From Stutzerimonas kunmingensis (lineage in GTDB: Bacteria > Pseudomonadota > Gammaproteobacteria > Pseudomonadales > Pseudomonadaceae), in assembly GCF_014764705.1 (NCBI RefSeq), contig NZ_JACXXG010000002.1, forward strand, positions 62,001 through 126,000: a stretch of DNA of 64,000 nt, given 5' to 3'. The number at the start of each line of letters is the position of its first letter. Position 1 is the stretch's first letter. The notes below the pieces were generated by a model. The model ran no database searches. It saw only the letters and a list, made by a program, of their open reading frames with translations, and was not told the DNA's origin. The position numbers and the translations under genes are program-made. Shown piece after piece: positions 27,303 through 35,592 of this stretch.

Positions 27303-27959
27303 TCAAGCGCTACAGGACTTGTCCCAGTCGAGATGACTGCGCAGCAGGTACGCCGCCTCGGCCCGGTTGGAGGCGCCGATCTTGCGCAACAGATTGTGGA
27401 TATGACTCTTGATCGTGTGCGGGCTGAGGCACAGCTGCTCGGCGATTTCCGCATTCGACAGCCCCTTGCCGGCGAGGCTCAGGATCTCGCGCTCGCGCAG
27501 CGTCAGGCTGGACTTGGTTTCAGCGAGCTGGCGCATGCGCCGCCACTGGCCCAGCAGCCTCTCGGTGAGGACCCGTGGCAGCCAGTCGCCACCCTTGAGC
27601 AGCACGCGGATGCCCTCGAGCAGATGCTCGCGGGTGGCGTGGCTGTAGAACACCCCGCGAATCACCGGGTGTCTTTCGACCAGCTGCTCGGCCTGCTCGG
27701 GGACGATATTCACCAGCGCCACCGGTGTGTGCTCGTCGAGCTGGTCGATAAGGCTGGATATCTGTTCGGCTTCGCTATGGCCGGCGTCGACCAGAAACAG
27801 GTCGGCTCCGCGATTGTCCGGTGATTGCAGTCCGGTCAGCGCAACTTCGACTTGCGCCTGTTCGCCTAGAAAGTGGCGAAAGAACAACCCAAGCAGTTCA
27901 TTGCCGGTTAACAGCGTGACAGTTGGGGAGGATGTGTCCCGTGTAAGCTCCGCGTCCAT
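27303..27959 (-). CDS. csgD: LuxR-family regulator, CsgD-like
   Basis: 218-aa regulator, nearly the length of E. coli CsgD (216 aa). The N-terminal ~130 residues form a receiver-like domain (LLTGNELLGLFF, ADLFLVDAGHS) and the C-terminus a LuxR helix-turn-helix with LTLREREILSLAGKGLSNAE and the recognition helix SPHTIKSHIHNLLRKIGASN. Its place directly upstream of curlin genes on the same strand makes it the probable activator of curli expression. The gene is divergent from the OPT transporter, and the 190-bp spacer holds both promoters, not resolved by eye. Confidence 0.82.
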   Translation of the reverse strand: MDAELTRDTSSPTVTLLTGNELLGLFFRHFLGEQAQVEVALTGLQSPDNRGADLFLVDAGHSEAEQISSLIDQLDEHTPVALVNIVPEQAEQLVERHPVIRGVFYSHATREHLLEGIRVLLKGGDWLPRVLTERLLGQWRRMRQLAETKSSLTLREREILSLAGKGLSNAEIAEQLCLSPHTIKSHIHNLLRKIGASNRAEAAYLLRSHLDWDKSCSA

Positions 27960-28149
27960 GTTCGGTACCTAGTCAGTCGGGCGTGATTGATTAAAAAGTT
28001 ACTAAACGACCAGCACCTTGCAGCGAAGTTCAGCCGAGAGATGGCGAACGGGCATTATCCAGCCAGCACGTGCACAACTCTGCCAGGTCGAACGCGAGGC
28101 ATCGGAAAGAGCGCGCGTTTTTGCACCGGGCGGCTGCTAAGGTAAGGGA

Positions 28150-29865
28150 ATGATCGCGACCACCTTTGCCGTTTCGTCTCGTGAACTGACCCTGCGTGCC
28201 TTGCTCACCGGTCTGCTGCTGGGTGCGCTGCTGGCACCGTCGAATGTCTACTCGGGCCTCAAGATCGGCTGGTCGTTCAATATGTCGATCATCGCGCTGC
28301 TGATCGGCTTCGCGTTCTGGCAGAGCATTGCCGTCGCGTTCGGCCGCCCGCGCTGGTCGCTGCTGGAAAGCAACATCAACCAGACCACCGCCTCGTCCTG
28401 CGCCTCGATCATCTCCGGCGGGCTGGTGGCACCGATTCCCGCCTATACCCTGCTCACCGGTCAGCAGCTGGACAGCCTGCCGCTGATGGCCTGGGTGTTC
28501 TCGGTGAGCTTTCTCGGGGTCTGGGTGGCCTGGTACCTGCGACCTTCGCTGATCGTCGAGTCGGGGCTGCGCTTTCCCGAGGGCATGGCGACCCTGGCGA
28601 CGTTGCAGCAGATCTACAGTCATGGCGCCGAGGCCGGGCGCCGGCTCTGGGTACTGGGCGGTGCCGCCGTGCTGGCCGCGGGGAGCAAACTGGTCGATAC
28701 CTTTTTCTGGACGCTGCCGCGCTGGGCACCTTCGGCGCAGCTTGAGCGCCTGACGTTCAGCTTCGAACCCGCGCTGCTGTTGCTCGGCTTCGGCGGCATC
28801 ATCGGGTTGCGCGTCGGCCTGTCGCTGCTGCTCGGCGCCGTACTGGCCTGGGGCCTGATCGCGCCCTGGCTGCTGGCCGAGGGACTGGTGCGGTTGCCGG
28901 CCGCAGCCCAGGGGCCGCAGTTCGCCGCGCTGATCGAATGGCTGTTGTGGCCGGGCGTGAGCCTGATGGTCTGCGCGACGCTGACCTCGCTGGGCCTGCG
29001 CCTGCTGCGCTCACGCTCGCCAACGACACGCCGGCGGCCGGTGCTGCGGCGCCCGTACGGCTGGCCAGCGGCCGGTTTTGCGCTGTCGGTAGGACTGGTG
29101 CTGGCGCTGCAGGTCAGCCTGTTCGGCATCGACCCATGGCTGGCGGCGCTGTCGATTCCGCTGGCGCTGCTACTGGCGATGGTTGCCGCGCGGGTGGTCG
29201 GCGCGACCGGGATTCCACCGATCGGCGCCATCGGCCAGCTGTCGCAGCTGAGCTTCGGCGTGTTCGCCCCGGGCCAGGTGCCGGTCAATCTGATGAGCGC
29301 CAACACCGCCGGTGGCGCGGCGGGGCAGTGCACCGATCTGCTCAACGACTTCAAGGTCGGGCATGCCATCGGCGCTGCGCCGGGGCGTCAGGCGCTGGCG
29401 CAGTGCTTCGGCATTCTGCTCGGCAGCGTGGTCGGCGTACTGGCCTATCAGCTGCTGATTCCCGATCCACAGAGCATGCTGATCACACCCGAATGGCCGG
29501 CTCCGGCGGTTGCCACCTGGAAAGCAGTGGCCGAAGCCTTGACCGGAGGCCTGGGCGCGCTCGCTGCCGACATTCGCTGGGCGATGCTCGCTGGTGCGCT
29601 CTGTGGGGTGCTGCTCGGGACGCTGGAAGGGCTGCTGCCCGAACGCCGGCTGCGCTGGTTGCCGAGCTCCGCGGCGCTCGGCCTGGCATTCATCATTCCG
29701 GCGTCGATTTCGCTGATGATGACCTTCGGTGCCGTGCTCGCCTGGGCCTTCGCGTCACGCTGGCGCAGCTTCGGCGAGCGCTTCGTGATCGTCGCCGCGG
29801 CCGGCTTGGTGGCCGGCGAGAGCATGGCTGGCGTCGGCGCCTCGCTCTGGCAGCTGCTGCGCTGA
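28150..29865 (+). CDS. OPT-family oligopeptide/metal-chelate transporter
   Basis: 571-aa inner-membrane protein with about 14-16 hydrophobic segments. The OPT superfamily signature is seen early in LAPSNVYSGLKIGWSFNMSI (residues ~30-50), followed by NINQTTASSCASIISGGLVA, FPEGMATLATLQQIY and a late NLMSANTAGGAAGQCTD. Members move oligopeptides or metal chelates with protons; bacterial ones are mostly uncharacterised, so the substrate is unknown. No Shine-Dalgarno box is strong at 28150, but the protein start fits the family. Unrelated to the divergent csgD-like gene. Confidence 0.85.
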   Translation: MIATTFAVSSRELTLRALLTGLLLGALLAPSNVYSGLKIGWSFNMSIIALLIGFAFWQSIAVAFGRPRWSLLESNINQTTASSCASIISGGLVAPIPAYTLLTGQQLDSLPLMAWVFSVSFLGVWVAWYLRPSLIVESGLRFPEGMATLATLQQIYSHGAEAGRRLWVLGGAAVLAAGSKLVDTFFWTLPRWAPSAQLERLTFSFEPALLLLGFGGIIGLRVGLSLLLGAVLAWGLIAPWLLAEGLVRLPAAAQGPQFAALIEWLLWPGVSLMVCATLTSLGLRLLRSRSPTTRRRPVLRRPYGWPAAGFALSVGLVLALQVSLFGIDPWLAALSIPLALLLAMVAARVVGATGIPPIGAIGQLSQLSFGVFAPGQVPVNLMSANTAGGAAGQCTDLLNDFKVGHAIGAAPGRQALAQCFGILLGSVVGVLAYQLLIPDPQSMLITPEWPAPAVATWKAVAEALTGGLGALAADIRWAMLAGALCGVLLGTLEGLLPERRLRWLPSSAALGLAFIIPASISLMMTFGAVLAWAFASRWRSFGERFVIVAAAGLVAGESMAGVGASLWQLLR

Positions 29866-29935
29866 TTGGCGGCAACAGCTGAATTAATGCGCGGCGCGGT
29901 CTGTCGTACCTCTTGTACTCACGAGGGGGAGCATC

Positions 29936-31009
29936 ATGTCCACGTCGACACCGCAGAACGATGCCAAGACGGTCGCCAATCGCACGATTGTGCAGGCCGC
30001 AGTGCTGGCCTTCGTGGTGCTGCTGAGCATCGTCGCCTGGTTGGCGTTCGATTTCATTCTGCTGCTGTTCGCCTCGATTCTCTTCGGTGTGCTGATCCAT
30101 GGCGTGAGCCGCTGGCTCTGCAGCAAGACGGCGCTGTCCTACAAGCTGTCCATGGGGGTGTTCTTCGTGCTCTTGCTGCTCGGTCTGGGCGGCGGCGGCT
30201 TGCTGGTCGCGCCGAGTGTCGCGGAGCAGGCCGATGCGCTCTCCGATTCGCTGCCCGAGGCCGTGGAGCGCCTGCGTGAGCGTGCCGAGCAGTTGCCCTG
30301 GGCGAATGAGCTGCTGCAGCAGCGCGAACGCCTGGAGGACTCGCTGCCCGACGGCTCTAGCGCGTTCAGCGTGGTCACCAAGGTGATGGGCTCGATCGTC
30401 GGTGCGCTGAGCAGCTTCGCCATCGCCTTCGCCATCGGCATCTGCCTCGCCATCAACCCGCAGATATACGTGCGCGGGCTGCTGAAGCTGATTCCGCTGG
30501 GCTATCGACCGCGCGCAGCGGAGGTGCTCGACGAAAGCGGCTCGACATTGCGCGTCTGGCTGCTGGCCAAGCTGCTGGAAATGCTGCTGATCGGCGTGCT
30601 GACTACGCTCGGTCTGTGGTTGCTGGGCATCGAGCTGGCGCTGGTGCTCGGCCTGATCGCCGGGTTGCTGTCGTTCATTCCCAATATCGGTCCGGTGCTG
30701 GCGGTGATACCGGCGCTCCTGCTGGCATCGCTGGAGGGCGGGCGCACGGTGCTCTACGTCGCCGCGCTCTATCTGTTCATCCAGGCCTTGGAAAGTTATG
30801 TGTTCACGCCGTGGATGCAGCAGCGCATCGTCTCGGTTCCGCCGGCGCTGACCATCGCCGTGCAACTTCTGTTCGGCCTGCTGGCCGGTACCCTGGGTCT
30901 GCTGCTGGCGACGCCACTGGCAGCTGTCGGCATGGTGCTGGTGCGCATGCTCTACGTTGAGGATCTGCTCGGCGACCGGCCGCAGGCGACCGACGGTCCT
31001 AGTGCCTAG
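29936..31009 (+). CDS. AI-2E family transporter (PerM/YdiK-like)
   Basis: 357-aa inner-membrane protein of the AI-2E (PerM) family: paired hydrophobic segments near the N-terminus (about 20-60 and 75-95), a soluble stretch around 100-150, then more helices including EMLLIGVLTTLGLWLLGIEL and GLLSFIPNIGPVLAVIPA, the family's signature, and TPWMQQRIVSVPPALTI. Members export autoinducer-2 or act as Na+/H+ exchangers or permeases; nothing here decides which. A GAGGGGG ribosome-binding site lies 7 nt before the ATG. Confidence 0.87.
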   Translation: MSTSTPQNDAKTVANRTIVQAAVLAFVVLLSIVAWLAFDFILLLFASILFGVLIHGVSRWLCSKTALSYKLSMGVFFVLLLLGLGGGGLLVAPSVAEQADALSDSLPEAVERLRERAEQLPWANELLQQRERLEDSLPDGSSAFSVVTKVMGSIVGALSSFAIAFAIGICLAINPQIYVRGLLKLIPLGYRPRAAEVLDESGSTLRVWLLAKLLEMLLIGVLTTLGLWLLGIELALVLGLIAGLLSFIPNIGPVLAVIPALLLASLEGGRTVLYVAALYLFIQALESYVFTPWMQQRIVSVPPALTIAVQLLFGLLAGTLGLLLATPLAAVGMVLVRMLYVEDLLGDRPQATDGPSA

Positions 31010-31125
31010 CCGCTCTGGCCGGGCGTTCTACAGGGCTGTCACGTTTTGTAAATGCTGACGACGAAACCCCTGACCCGTCCCGCTGCCGGATTACATGAAC
31101 CCCCTGAAAATATGCAGGAGTCATC

Positions 31126-31452
31126 ATGAACATGCACAAGATTGCAGCACTCACCCTGGCGGGACTGCTTTCCAGCGCGGCATTCGCTGCCGGCAATACC
31201 GGCACCGGCGCCGATACCGGCCACCGTGATTCGAAGGGACACAGTACCGAGCAGCCTGGAACCATGGGCGGCACGGGCAACGGAATGGATTCGACCTCCG
31301 ATACCGGCAAGATGCCGGACGAGACTGAGCGCCCGGCGACCACACACGGTAGCGATCACGGTACCGGCGTCGATGCTGGCGGCGATGGTGCGGCTGGTAA
31401 GCAGGGTACGACCGGTACGGGCGGCGAGGGCGGTGAACGCGGCGCCTACTGA
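31126..31452 (+). CDS. small secreted Gly/Thr-rich low-complexity protein
   Basis: 108-aa protein: signal peptide of about 22 residues (ALTLAGLLSSAAFAA) and a mature chain made almost only of Gly, Thr, Asp, Ser, Glu and Ala (NTGTGADTGH, TTGTGGEGGERGAY), with no cysteine and no hydrophobic core, so probably disordered. A GCAGGAG ribosome-binding site precedes the ATG. Such short secreted proteins are often stress-induced in pseudomonads; I do not recognise a family. A strong hairpin follows at 31471. Confidence 0.65.
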   Translation: MNMHKIAALTLAGLLSSAAFAAGNTGTGADTGHRDSKGHSTEQPGTMGGTGNGMDSTSDTGKMPDETERPATTHGSDHGTGVDAGGDGAAGKQGTTGTGGEGGERGAY

Positions 31453-31470
31453 TCCATCGGTTGCACCTGA

Positions 31471-31501
31471 ACGGCCCGGCAGGCTCAGCTTGCCGGGCCG
31501 T
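31471..31501 (+). terminator. terminator-like hairpin after the Gly/Thr-rich protein gene
   Basis: Perfect 11-bp inverted repeat, ACGGCCCGGCA (31471-31481) and TGCCGGGCCGT (31491-31501), with a 9-nt loop, 18 nt after the stop codon. The following bases are TCTGC, so the T-run is weak, but the stem is very GC-rich. Confidence 0.7.
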
Positions 31502-31604
31502 TCTGCATTCAGCCTGACCGCTTGGCCGTTGCCGGCAGTTGTGCGGAAACCTTTGTCGGTGCCGGCGTGCCGAACCTGCAAGAGCAAAGATCGGGAGGTG
31601 CACG

Positions 31605-31898
31605 ATGGACCTGCTGCGTATGAGCATTCTGCTGGTGCCACTGCTGGGCGCAACGAGCGCCCTGGCCGAGCCTACCGGGCCGACCAATCCGGAAAAGGCG
31701 CGTCAACATCCGCTGGAAAACCGCGAGCCGCGGCCGCAGTCGGATCAGCAATCGGACGAGATGGAACAGATCGAAGCACCGGTGCTGCAGCCGCGCCAGG
31801 CGCCAATCGAGACCGATGTGCCGCCGACGCCCGAGCCGCGTGACGAGCAGCCAGGGGCGGATGTCGATGCTGCGGGTAATCGGGTGCTGCGCAGCTAG
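31605..31898 (+). CDS. small secreted Pro/Gln/Glu-rich protein
   Basis: 97-aa protein with a signal peptide of about 21 residues (SILLVPLLGATSALAE) and a polar mature chain rich in Pro, Glu, Gln, Asp and Arg (PTPEPRDEQPGADVDAAG), probably disordered, without cysteine. The ATG at 31605 has a GGGAGG site 7 nt upstream; a longer frame from 31539 has no such site. No family recognised. It is convergent with serA and shares with it a hairpin at 31937. Confidence 0.6.
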   Translation: MDLLRMSILLVPLLGATSALAEPTGPTNPEKARQHPLENREPRPQSDQQSDEMEQIEAPVLQPRQAPIETDVPPTPEPRDEQPGADVDAAGNRVLRS

Positions 31899-31936
31899 CG
31901 GAGAGCGCTCGGGTTGAGTCAGTGCGCATGAACGAA

Positions 31937-31960
31937 AAAGGGAGGCCGAAGCCTCCCTTT
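31937..31960 (-). terminator. intrinsic terminator of serA (bidirectional)
   Basis: Perfect 10-bp stem AAAGGGAGGC (31937-31946) / GCCTCCCTTT (31951-31960) around the stable loop CGAA. Read on the minus strand it ends in five Ts, a good rho-independent terminator 20 nt after the serA stop. On the plus strand it can also end the small gene at 31605-31898. Confidence 0.85.
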
Positions 31961-31980
31961 CAATGCACCGCGTCAGCGAA

Positions 31981-33216
31981 TCAGAACAGCACGCGGCTGC
32001 GGATGGTGCCGTTGACGTGCTGCAGCTTCTCCAGCGCCAGGTCGGAGTACTCCTTGTCCACGTCGATGACGACGTAACCGACCTTCTCGTTGGTCTGCAG
32101 GAACTGGCCGCAGATGTTGATGCCGTTGTCGGCGAAGACCTTGTTGATCTCGCTCATCACACCCGGAATGTTCTGGTGGATGTGCAGCAGGCGGTGCTTG
32201 CCCGGGTGCGACGGCAGGGCGACTTCCGGGAAGTTGACCGAGGACACCGAGGTGCCGTTGTCGCTGTACTTGACCAGCTTCTCGGCGACTTCCAGGCCGA
32301 TGTTGGCCTGCGCTTCGGCGGTCGAACCGCCGATGTGCGGGGTCAGGATCACGCGATCCAGGCCACGCAGCGGGCTTTCGAATTCCTCGTCGTTGGACTT
32401 CGGCTCGACCGGGAACACGTCGATGGCGGCGCCGATCAGGTGCTCGTCCTTGATCGCGGCGGCCAGGTGATCCAGCTCGACCACGGTACCGCGCGCTGCG
32501 TTGATCAGGATGGCGCCCTTCTTCATGGCGCGAATTTCCTTCTCGCCAATCATCCACTGGGTGGACGGCAGCTCAGGTACGTGCAGGGAAACGATGTCGC
32601 ACATGCCAAGCAGCTCGTACAGCGAGCCGATCTGGTTGGCGTTGCCCAGCGGCAGCTTGGTCACTACGTCGTAGAAATAGACCTGCATGCCCAGCGCTTC
32701 GGCCAGCACGGAGAGCTGGGTGCCGATGGAGCCGTAGCCGATGATGCCGAGTTTCTTGCCGCGGATTTCGAAGGAGTTGGCCGCCGACTTGATCCAGCCG
32801 CCGCGGTGGCAAGAGGCGTTTTTCTCCGGAATGCCGCGTAGCAGCAGAATGGCTTCGGCCAGCACCAGTTCAGCCACCGAACGGGTGTTCGAGTAGGGCG
32901 CGTTGAACACCGCGATGCCGCGCTCGCGGGCGGCATTCAGGTTGACCTGGTTGGTACCGATGCAGAAGCAGCCGACGGCGATCAGTTTCTTGGCCGCGTC
33001 GAAGACCTCTTCGGTGAGTTGGGTGCGCGAGCGGATGCCGATGAAATGGGCGTCGGCGATCTTCTCCTTCAGCTCCTCGGTGGACAGCGCGCCCTTGAGG
33101 TACTCGATGTTGGTGTAGCCGGCCGCCTTGAGGGTGTCGACGGCGTTCTGGTGCACGCCTTCGAGAAGAAGAAACTTGATCTTGCTCTTGTCGAGAGAGG
33201 TCTGGCTCATCTGCAT
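31981..33216 (-). CDS. serA: D-3-phosphoglycerate dehydrogenase
   Basis: First enzyme of serine synthesis: oxidises 3-phosphoglycerate with NAD to 3-phosphohydroxypyruvate. 409-411 aa. Visible are the dehydrogenase core with nucleotide-binding loop GIIGYGSIG, the catalytic-region HVPELPSTQ and NAARGTVVE, LTPHIGGSTAEAQ, and a C-terminal ACT domain (HIHQNIPGVMSEINKVF) that binds serine for feedback control. The ATG at 33216 has AAGG 5 nt upstream; a second ATG at 33210 gives the length usually listed for Pseudomonas. It is divergent from the D-2-hydroxyglutarate dehydrogenase gene, and the two reactions are metabolically linked. Confidence 0.95.
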   Translation of the reverse strand: MQMSQTSLDKSKIKFLLLEGVHQNAVDTLKAAGYTNIEYLKGALSTEELKEKIADAHFIGIRSRTQLTEEVFDAAKKLIAVGCFCIGTNQVNLNAARERGIAVFNAPYSNTRSVAELVLAEAILLLRGIPEKNASCHRGGWIKSAANSFEIRGKKLGIIGYGSIGTQLSVLAEALGMQVYFYDVVTKLPLGNANQIGSLYELLGMCDIVSLHVPELPSTQWMIGEKEIRAMKKGAILINAARGTVVELDHLAAAIKDEHLIGAAIDVFPVEPKSNDEEFESPLRGLDRVILTPHIGGSTAEAQANIGLEVAEKLVKYSDNGTSVSSVNFPEVALPSHPGKHRLLHIHQNIPGVMSEINKVFADNGINICGQFLQTNEKVGYVVIDVDKEYSDLALEKLQHVNGTIRSRVLF

Positions 33217-33319
33217 TAAAACCTTAAGGCCGAAGGATAGGACTGAAGTGTCCAGCGAAGGCTGGCCGACCCGTCATTAGCGGTGTCGGGAGTCTGCCGA
33301 GGCACGTTTCAAAGGGGTG

Positions 33320-33335
33320 CGTATGCTAGCATACG
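33320..33335. promoter_or_regulatory. 16-bp perfect palindrome between serA and d2hgdh
   Basis: CGTATGCTAGCATACG is self-complementary, and GGGG and CCCC flank it (33314-33317 and 33338-33341), giving an imperfect 28-bp inverted repeat. It lies in the 193-bp divergent spacer, 104 bp from the serA start and 75 bp before the dehydrogenase ATG, where an operator for either gene would be expected. It may also overlap a promoter (-10-like TATGCT). The binding protein is unknown. Confidence 0.55.
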
Positions 33336-33409
33336 AGCCCCGCGAAACACCCCCACCCCTGTGCTGAAGCGTGTTCAGGGTGACCATGAATCGTATGAGA
33401 GTTCCCGTG

Positions 33410-34804
33410 ATGACCGACCCCGCCCTGATCGATGAGCTGAAAACCCTGGTCGAGCCCGGCAAAGTGCTGACCGACGCCGAATCGCTGAATGCCTACGGCA
33501 AGGACTGGACCAAGCATTTCGCTCCTGCGCCCTCGGCCATCGTCTTTCCCAAGAGCATCGAGCAGGTTCAGGCCATCGTGCGCTGGGCCAACGAGCGCAA
33601 GGTCGCGCTGGTGCCCTCGGGCGGTCGCACCGGGCTTTCCGCAGCGGCCGTGGCGGCCAATGGCGAGGTGGTGGTGTCGTTCGACTACATGAACCAGATT
33701 CTCGAATTCAATGAGATGGACCGCACCGCCGTCTGCCAGCCGGGCGTGGTCACTGCGCAGCTGCAGCAGTTCGCCGAGGACAAGGGTCTGTACTACCCGG
33801 TGGACTTCGCCTCCGCCGGCTCCAGCCAGATTGGCGGCAACATCGGCACCAACGCCGGTGGCATCAAGGTGATTCGCTACGGCATGACCCGCAACTGGGT
33901 CGCCGGCATGAAAGTGGTGACCGGCAAGGGCGACCTGCTCGAACTGAACAAGGACCTGATCAAGAACGCCACCGGCTACGACCTTCGCCAGCTGTTCATC
34001 GGCGCCGAGGGCACCCTGGGTTTCGTCGTCGAGGCCACCATGCGTCTGGAGCGCCAGCCGACCAACCTCACTGCGTTGGTGCTGGGCACCCCGGATTTCG
34101 ATTCGATCATGCCGGTGCTGCACGCCTTCCAGGACAAGCTTGACCTCACTGCCTTCGAGTTCTTCTCCGACAAGGCGCTGGCCAAGGTGCTCGGCCGTGG
34201 TGACGTGCCGGCGCCGTTCGAAACCGACTGCCCGTTCTATGCGCTGCTGGAATTCGAGGCCACCACCGAGGAGCGCGCCGATCAGGCGCTGGCGACCTTC
34301 GAGCATTGCGTCGAGCAGGGCTGGGTGCTCGATGGCGTGATGAGCCAGAGCGAGCAGCAGCTGCAGAACCTGTGGAAGCTGCGCGAGTACATCTCCGAGA
34401 CCATCAGTCACTGGACGCCGTACAAGAACGACATCTCGGTGACCATCGCCAAGGTGCCGGCCTTCCTCAAGGAGATCGACGCCATCGTCGGCGAGCACTA
34501 CCCGGACTTCGAGATCGTCTGGTTCGGCCACATCGGCGACGGCAACCTGCACCTGAACATCCTCAAGCCCGATGCGATGGACAAGGACGAGTTCTTCGGC
34601 AAGTGCGCCACGGTGAACAAGTGGGTGTTCGAAACCGTACAGAAGTACAACGGCTCGATCTCCGCCGAACACGGCGTCGGCATGACCAAGCGCGACTATC
34701 TCGAATACAGCCGTTCGCCGGCGGAAATCGAGTACATGAAGGCAGTCAAGGCGGTGTTCGATCCGAACGGCATCATGAACCCCGGCAAGATCTTCGCGGC
34801 CTGA
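33410..34804 (+). CDS. d2hgdh: FAD-linked D-2-hydroxyglutarate dehydrogenase
   Basis: 464-aa flavoprotein of the FAD-binding PCMH / FAD-oxidase C family. The FAD-binding part shows VPSGGRTGLSAAAV near residue 65, DFASAGSSQIGGNIGTNAGG and the AEGTLGFVVEAT block; the C-terminal part has HIGDGNLHLN and the final SAEHGVGM ... NPGKIF. It oxidises D-2-hydroxyglutarate to 2-oxoglutarate. In Pseudomonas stutzeri this enzyme has been described as coupled to SerA, which makes D-2-hydroxyglutarate as a by-product, and the gene is divergent from serA here. Start: ATG at 33410 fits the family; an ATG at 33386 with AGGG upstream is the alternative. Confidence 0.9.
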   Translation: MTDPALIDELKTLVEPGKVLTDAESLNAYGKDWTKHFAPAPSAIVFPKSIEQVQAIVRWANERKVALVPSGGRTGLSAAAVAANGEVVVSFDYMNQILEFNEMDRTAVCQPGVVTAQLQQFAEDKGLYYPVDFASAGSSQIGGNIGTNAGGIKVIRYGMTRNWVAGMKVVTGKGDLLELNKDLIKNATGYDLRQLFIGAEGTLGFVVEATMRLERQPTNLTALVLGTPDFDSIMPVLHAFQDKLDLTAFEFFSDKALAKVLGRGDVPAPFETDCPFYALLEFEATTEERADQALATFEHCVEQGWVLDGVMSQSEQQLQNLWKLREYISETISHWTPYKNDISVTIAKVPAFLKEIDAIVGEHYPDFEIVWFGHIGDGNLHLNILKPDAMDKDEFFGKCATVNKWVFETVQKYNGSISAEHGVGMTKRDYLEYSRSPAEIEYMKAVKAVFDPNGIMNPGKIFAA

Positions 34805-34831
34805 GTCGCCCACCGACCCAAGGAGTCATCG

Positions 34832-35497
34832 ATGAGCTACCAGCACCACTACACCGACGGCACGCCGATCCACTACCCGCTGGGCAAGGTGGTCTGCATC
34901 GGCCGCAACTACGCCGAGCACGCCAAGGAACTGAACAACCCGGTGCCCACCGAGCCGCTGCTGTTCATCAAGGCCGGCAGCTGCACCGTGCCGCTGGAAG
35001 GCGGCTTCAGCATCCCGAGCGATCGTGGTGCGGTGCACTACGAAGCGGAAATCGCCGTGCTGATCGGCAAGCCGCTGTCGCGCAAGCCCAACGAGGAAGA
35101 GGTGCGCGATGCCATCTCCGGCTTCGCCCCGGCGCTGGATCTGACCCTGCGCGACGTGCAGGCCAGGCTCAAGGAAAAGGGTCACCCGTGGGAAATCGCC
35201 AAGAGCTTCGACGGCGCCTGCGTGCTGGCACCGTTCGTGCCGGGCGACGCGGTGGAGGATCTGGGCGACATCGGCATCCGCCTGAGCATCAACGGCGAAG
35301 TCCGCCAGGACGGCAACAGCAGCCAGATGCTCAACGCCATCCTGCCGCTGCTGCAGCACATCGCCGGGCATTTCAGCCTGCAGCCGGGCGACGTGGTACT
35401 GACCGGCACGCCGGCCGGTGTCGGCCCGCTCAACCAAGGCGATGAGCTGGTGCTGGAGCTGGTCGGCCTGTCCCGCTTCGAGAGCCGCGTGCTCTGA
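34832..35497 (+). CDS. fumarylacetoacetate hydrolase-family protein (FAHD1/YcgM-like)
   Basis: 221-aa cytoplasmic enzyme of the FAH superfamily: KVVCIGRNYAEHAKEL at the N-terminus, LLFIKAGSC, HYEAEIAVLIGKPL with the metal-binding acidic residues, DLTLRDVQARLKEKGHPW, and the closing GDVVLTGTPAGVGPL. Relatives hydrolyse acylpyruvates or decarboxylate oxaloacetate; which applies is not shown. AAGGAG lies 6 nt before the ATG. It follows the D-2-hydroxyglutarate dehydrogenase after 27 bp, so they are probably co-transcribed. The same pair occurs in other pseudomonads, as I recall. Confidence 0.9.
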   Translation: MSYQHHYTDGTPIHYPLGKVVCIGRNYAEHAKELNNPVPTEPLLFIKAGSCTVPLEGGFSIPSDRGAVHYEAEIAVLIGKPLSRKPNEEEVRDAISGFAPALDLTLRDVQARLKEKGHPWEIAKSFDGACVLAPFVPGDAVEDLGDIGIRLSINGEVRQDGNSSQMLNAILPLLQHIAGHFSLQPGDVVLTGTPAGVGPLNQGDELVLELVGLSRFESRVL

Positions 35498-35592
35498 TCC
35501 ATCGACGCGGCGGGATTCACCCGTCGCGTTTGCCGCTTCTTTGCGAACCGTTCTCGTGTTGTAATCCGGCACCCTCCGCTGGAACGCTTTTC

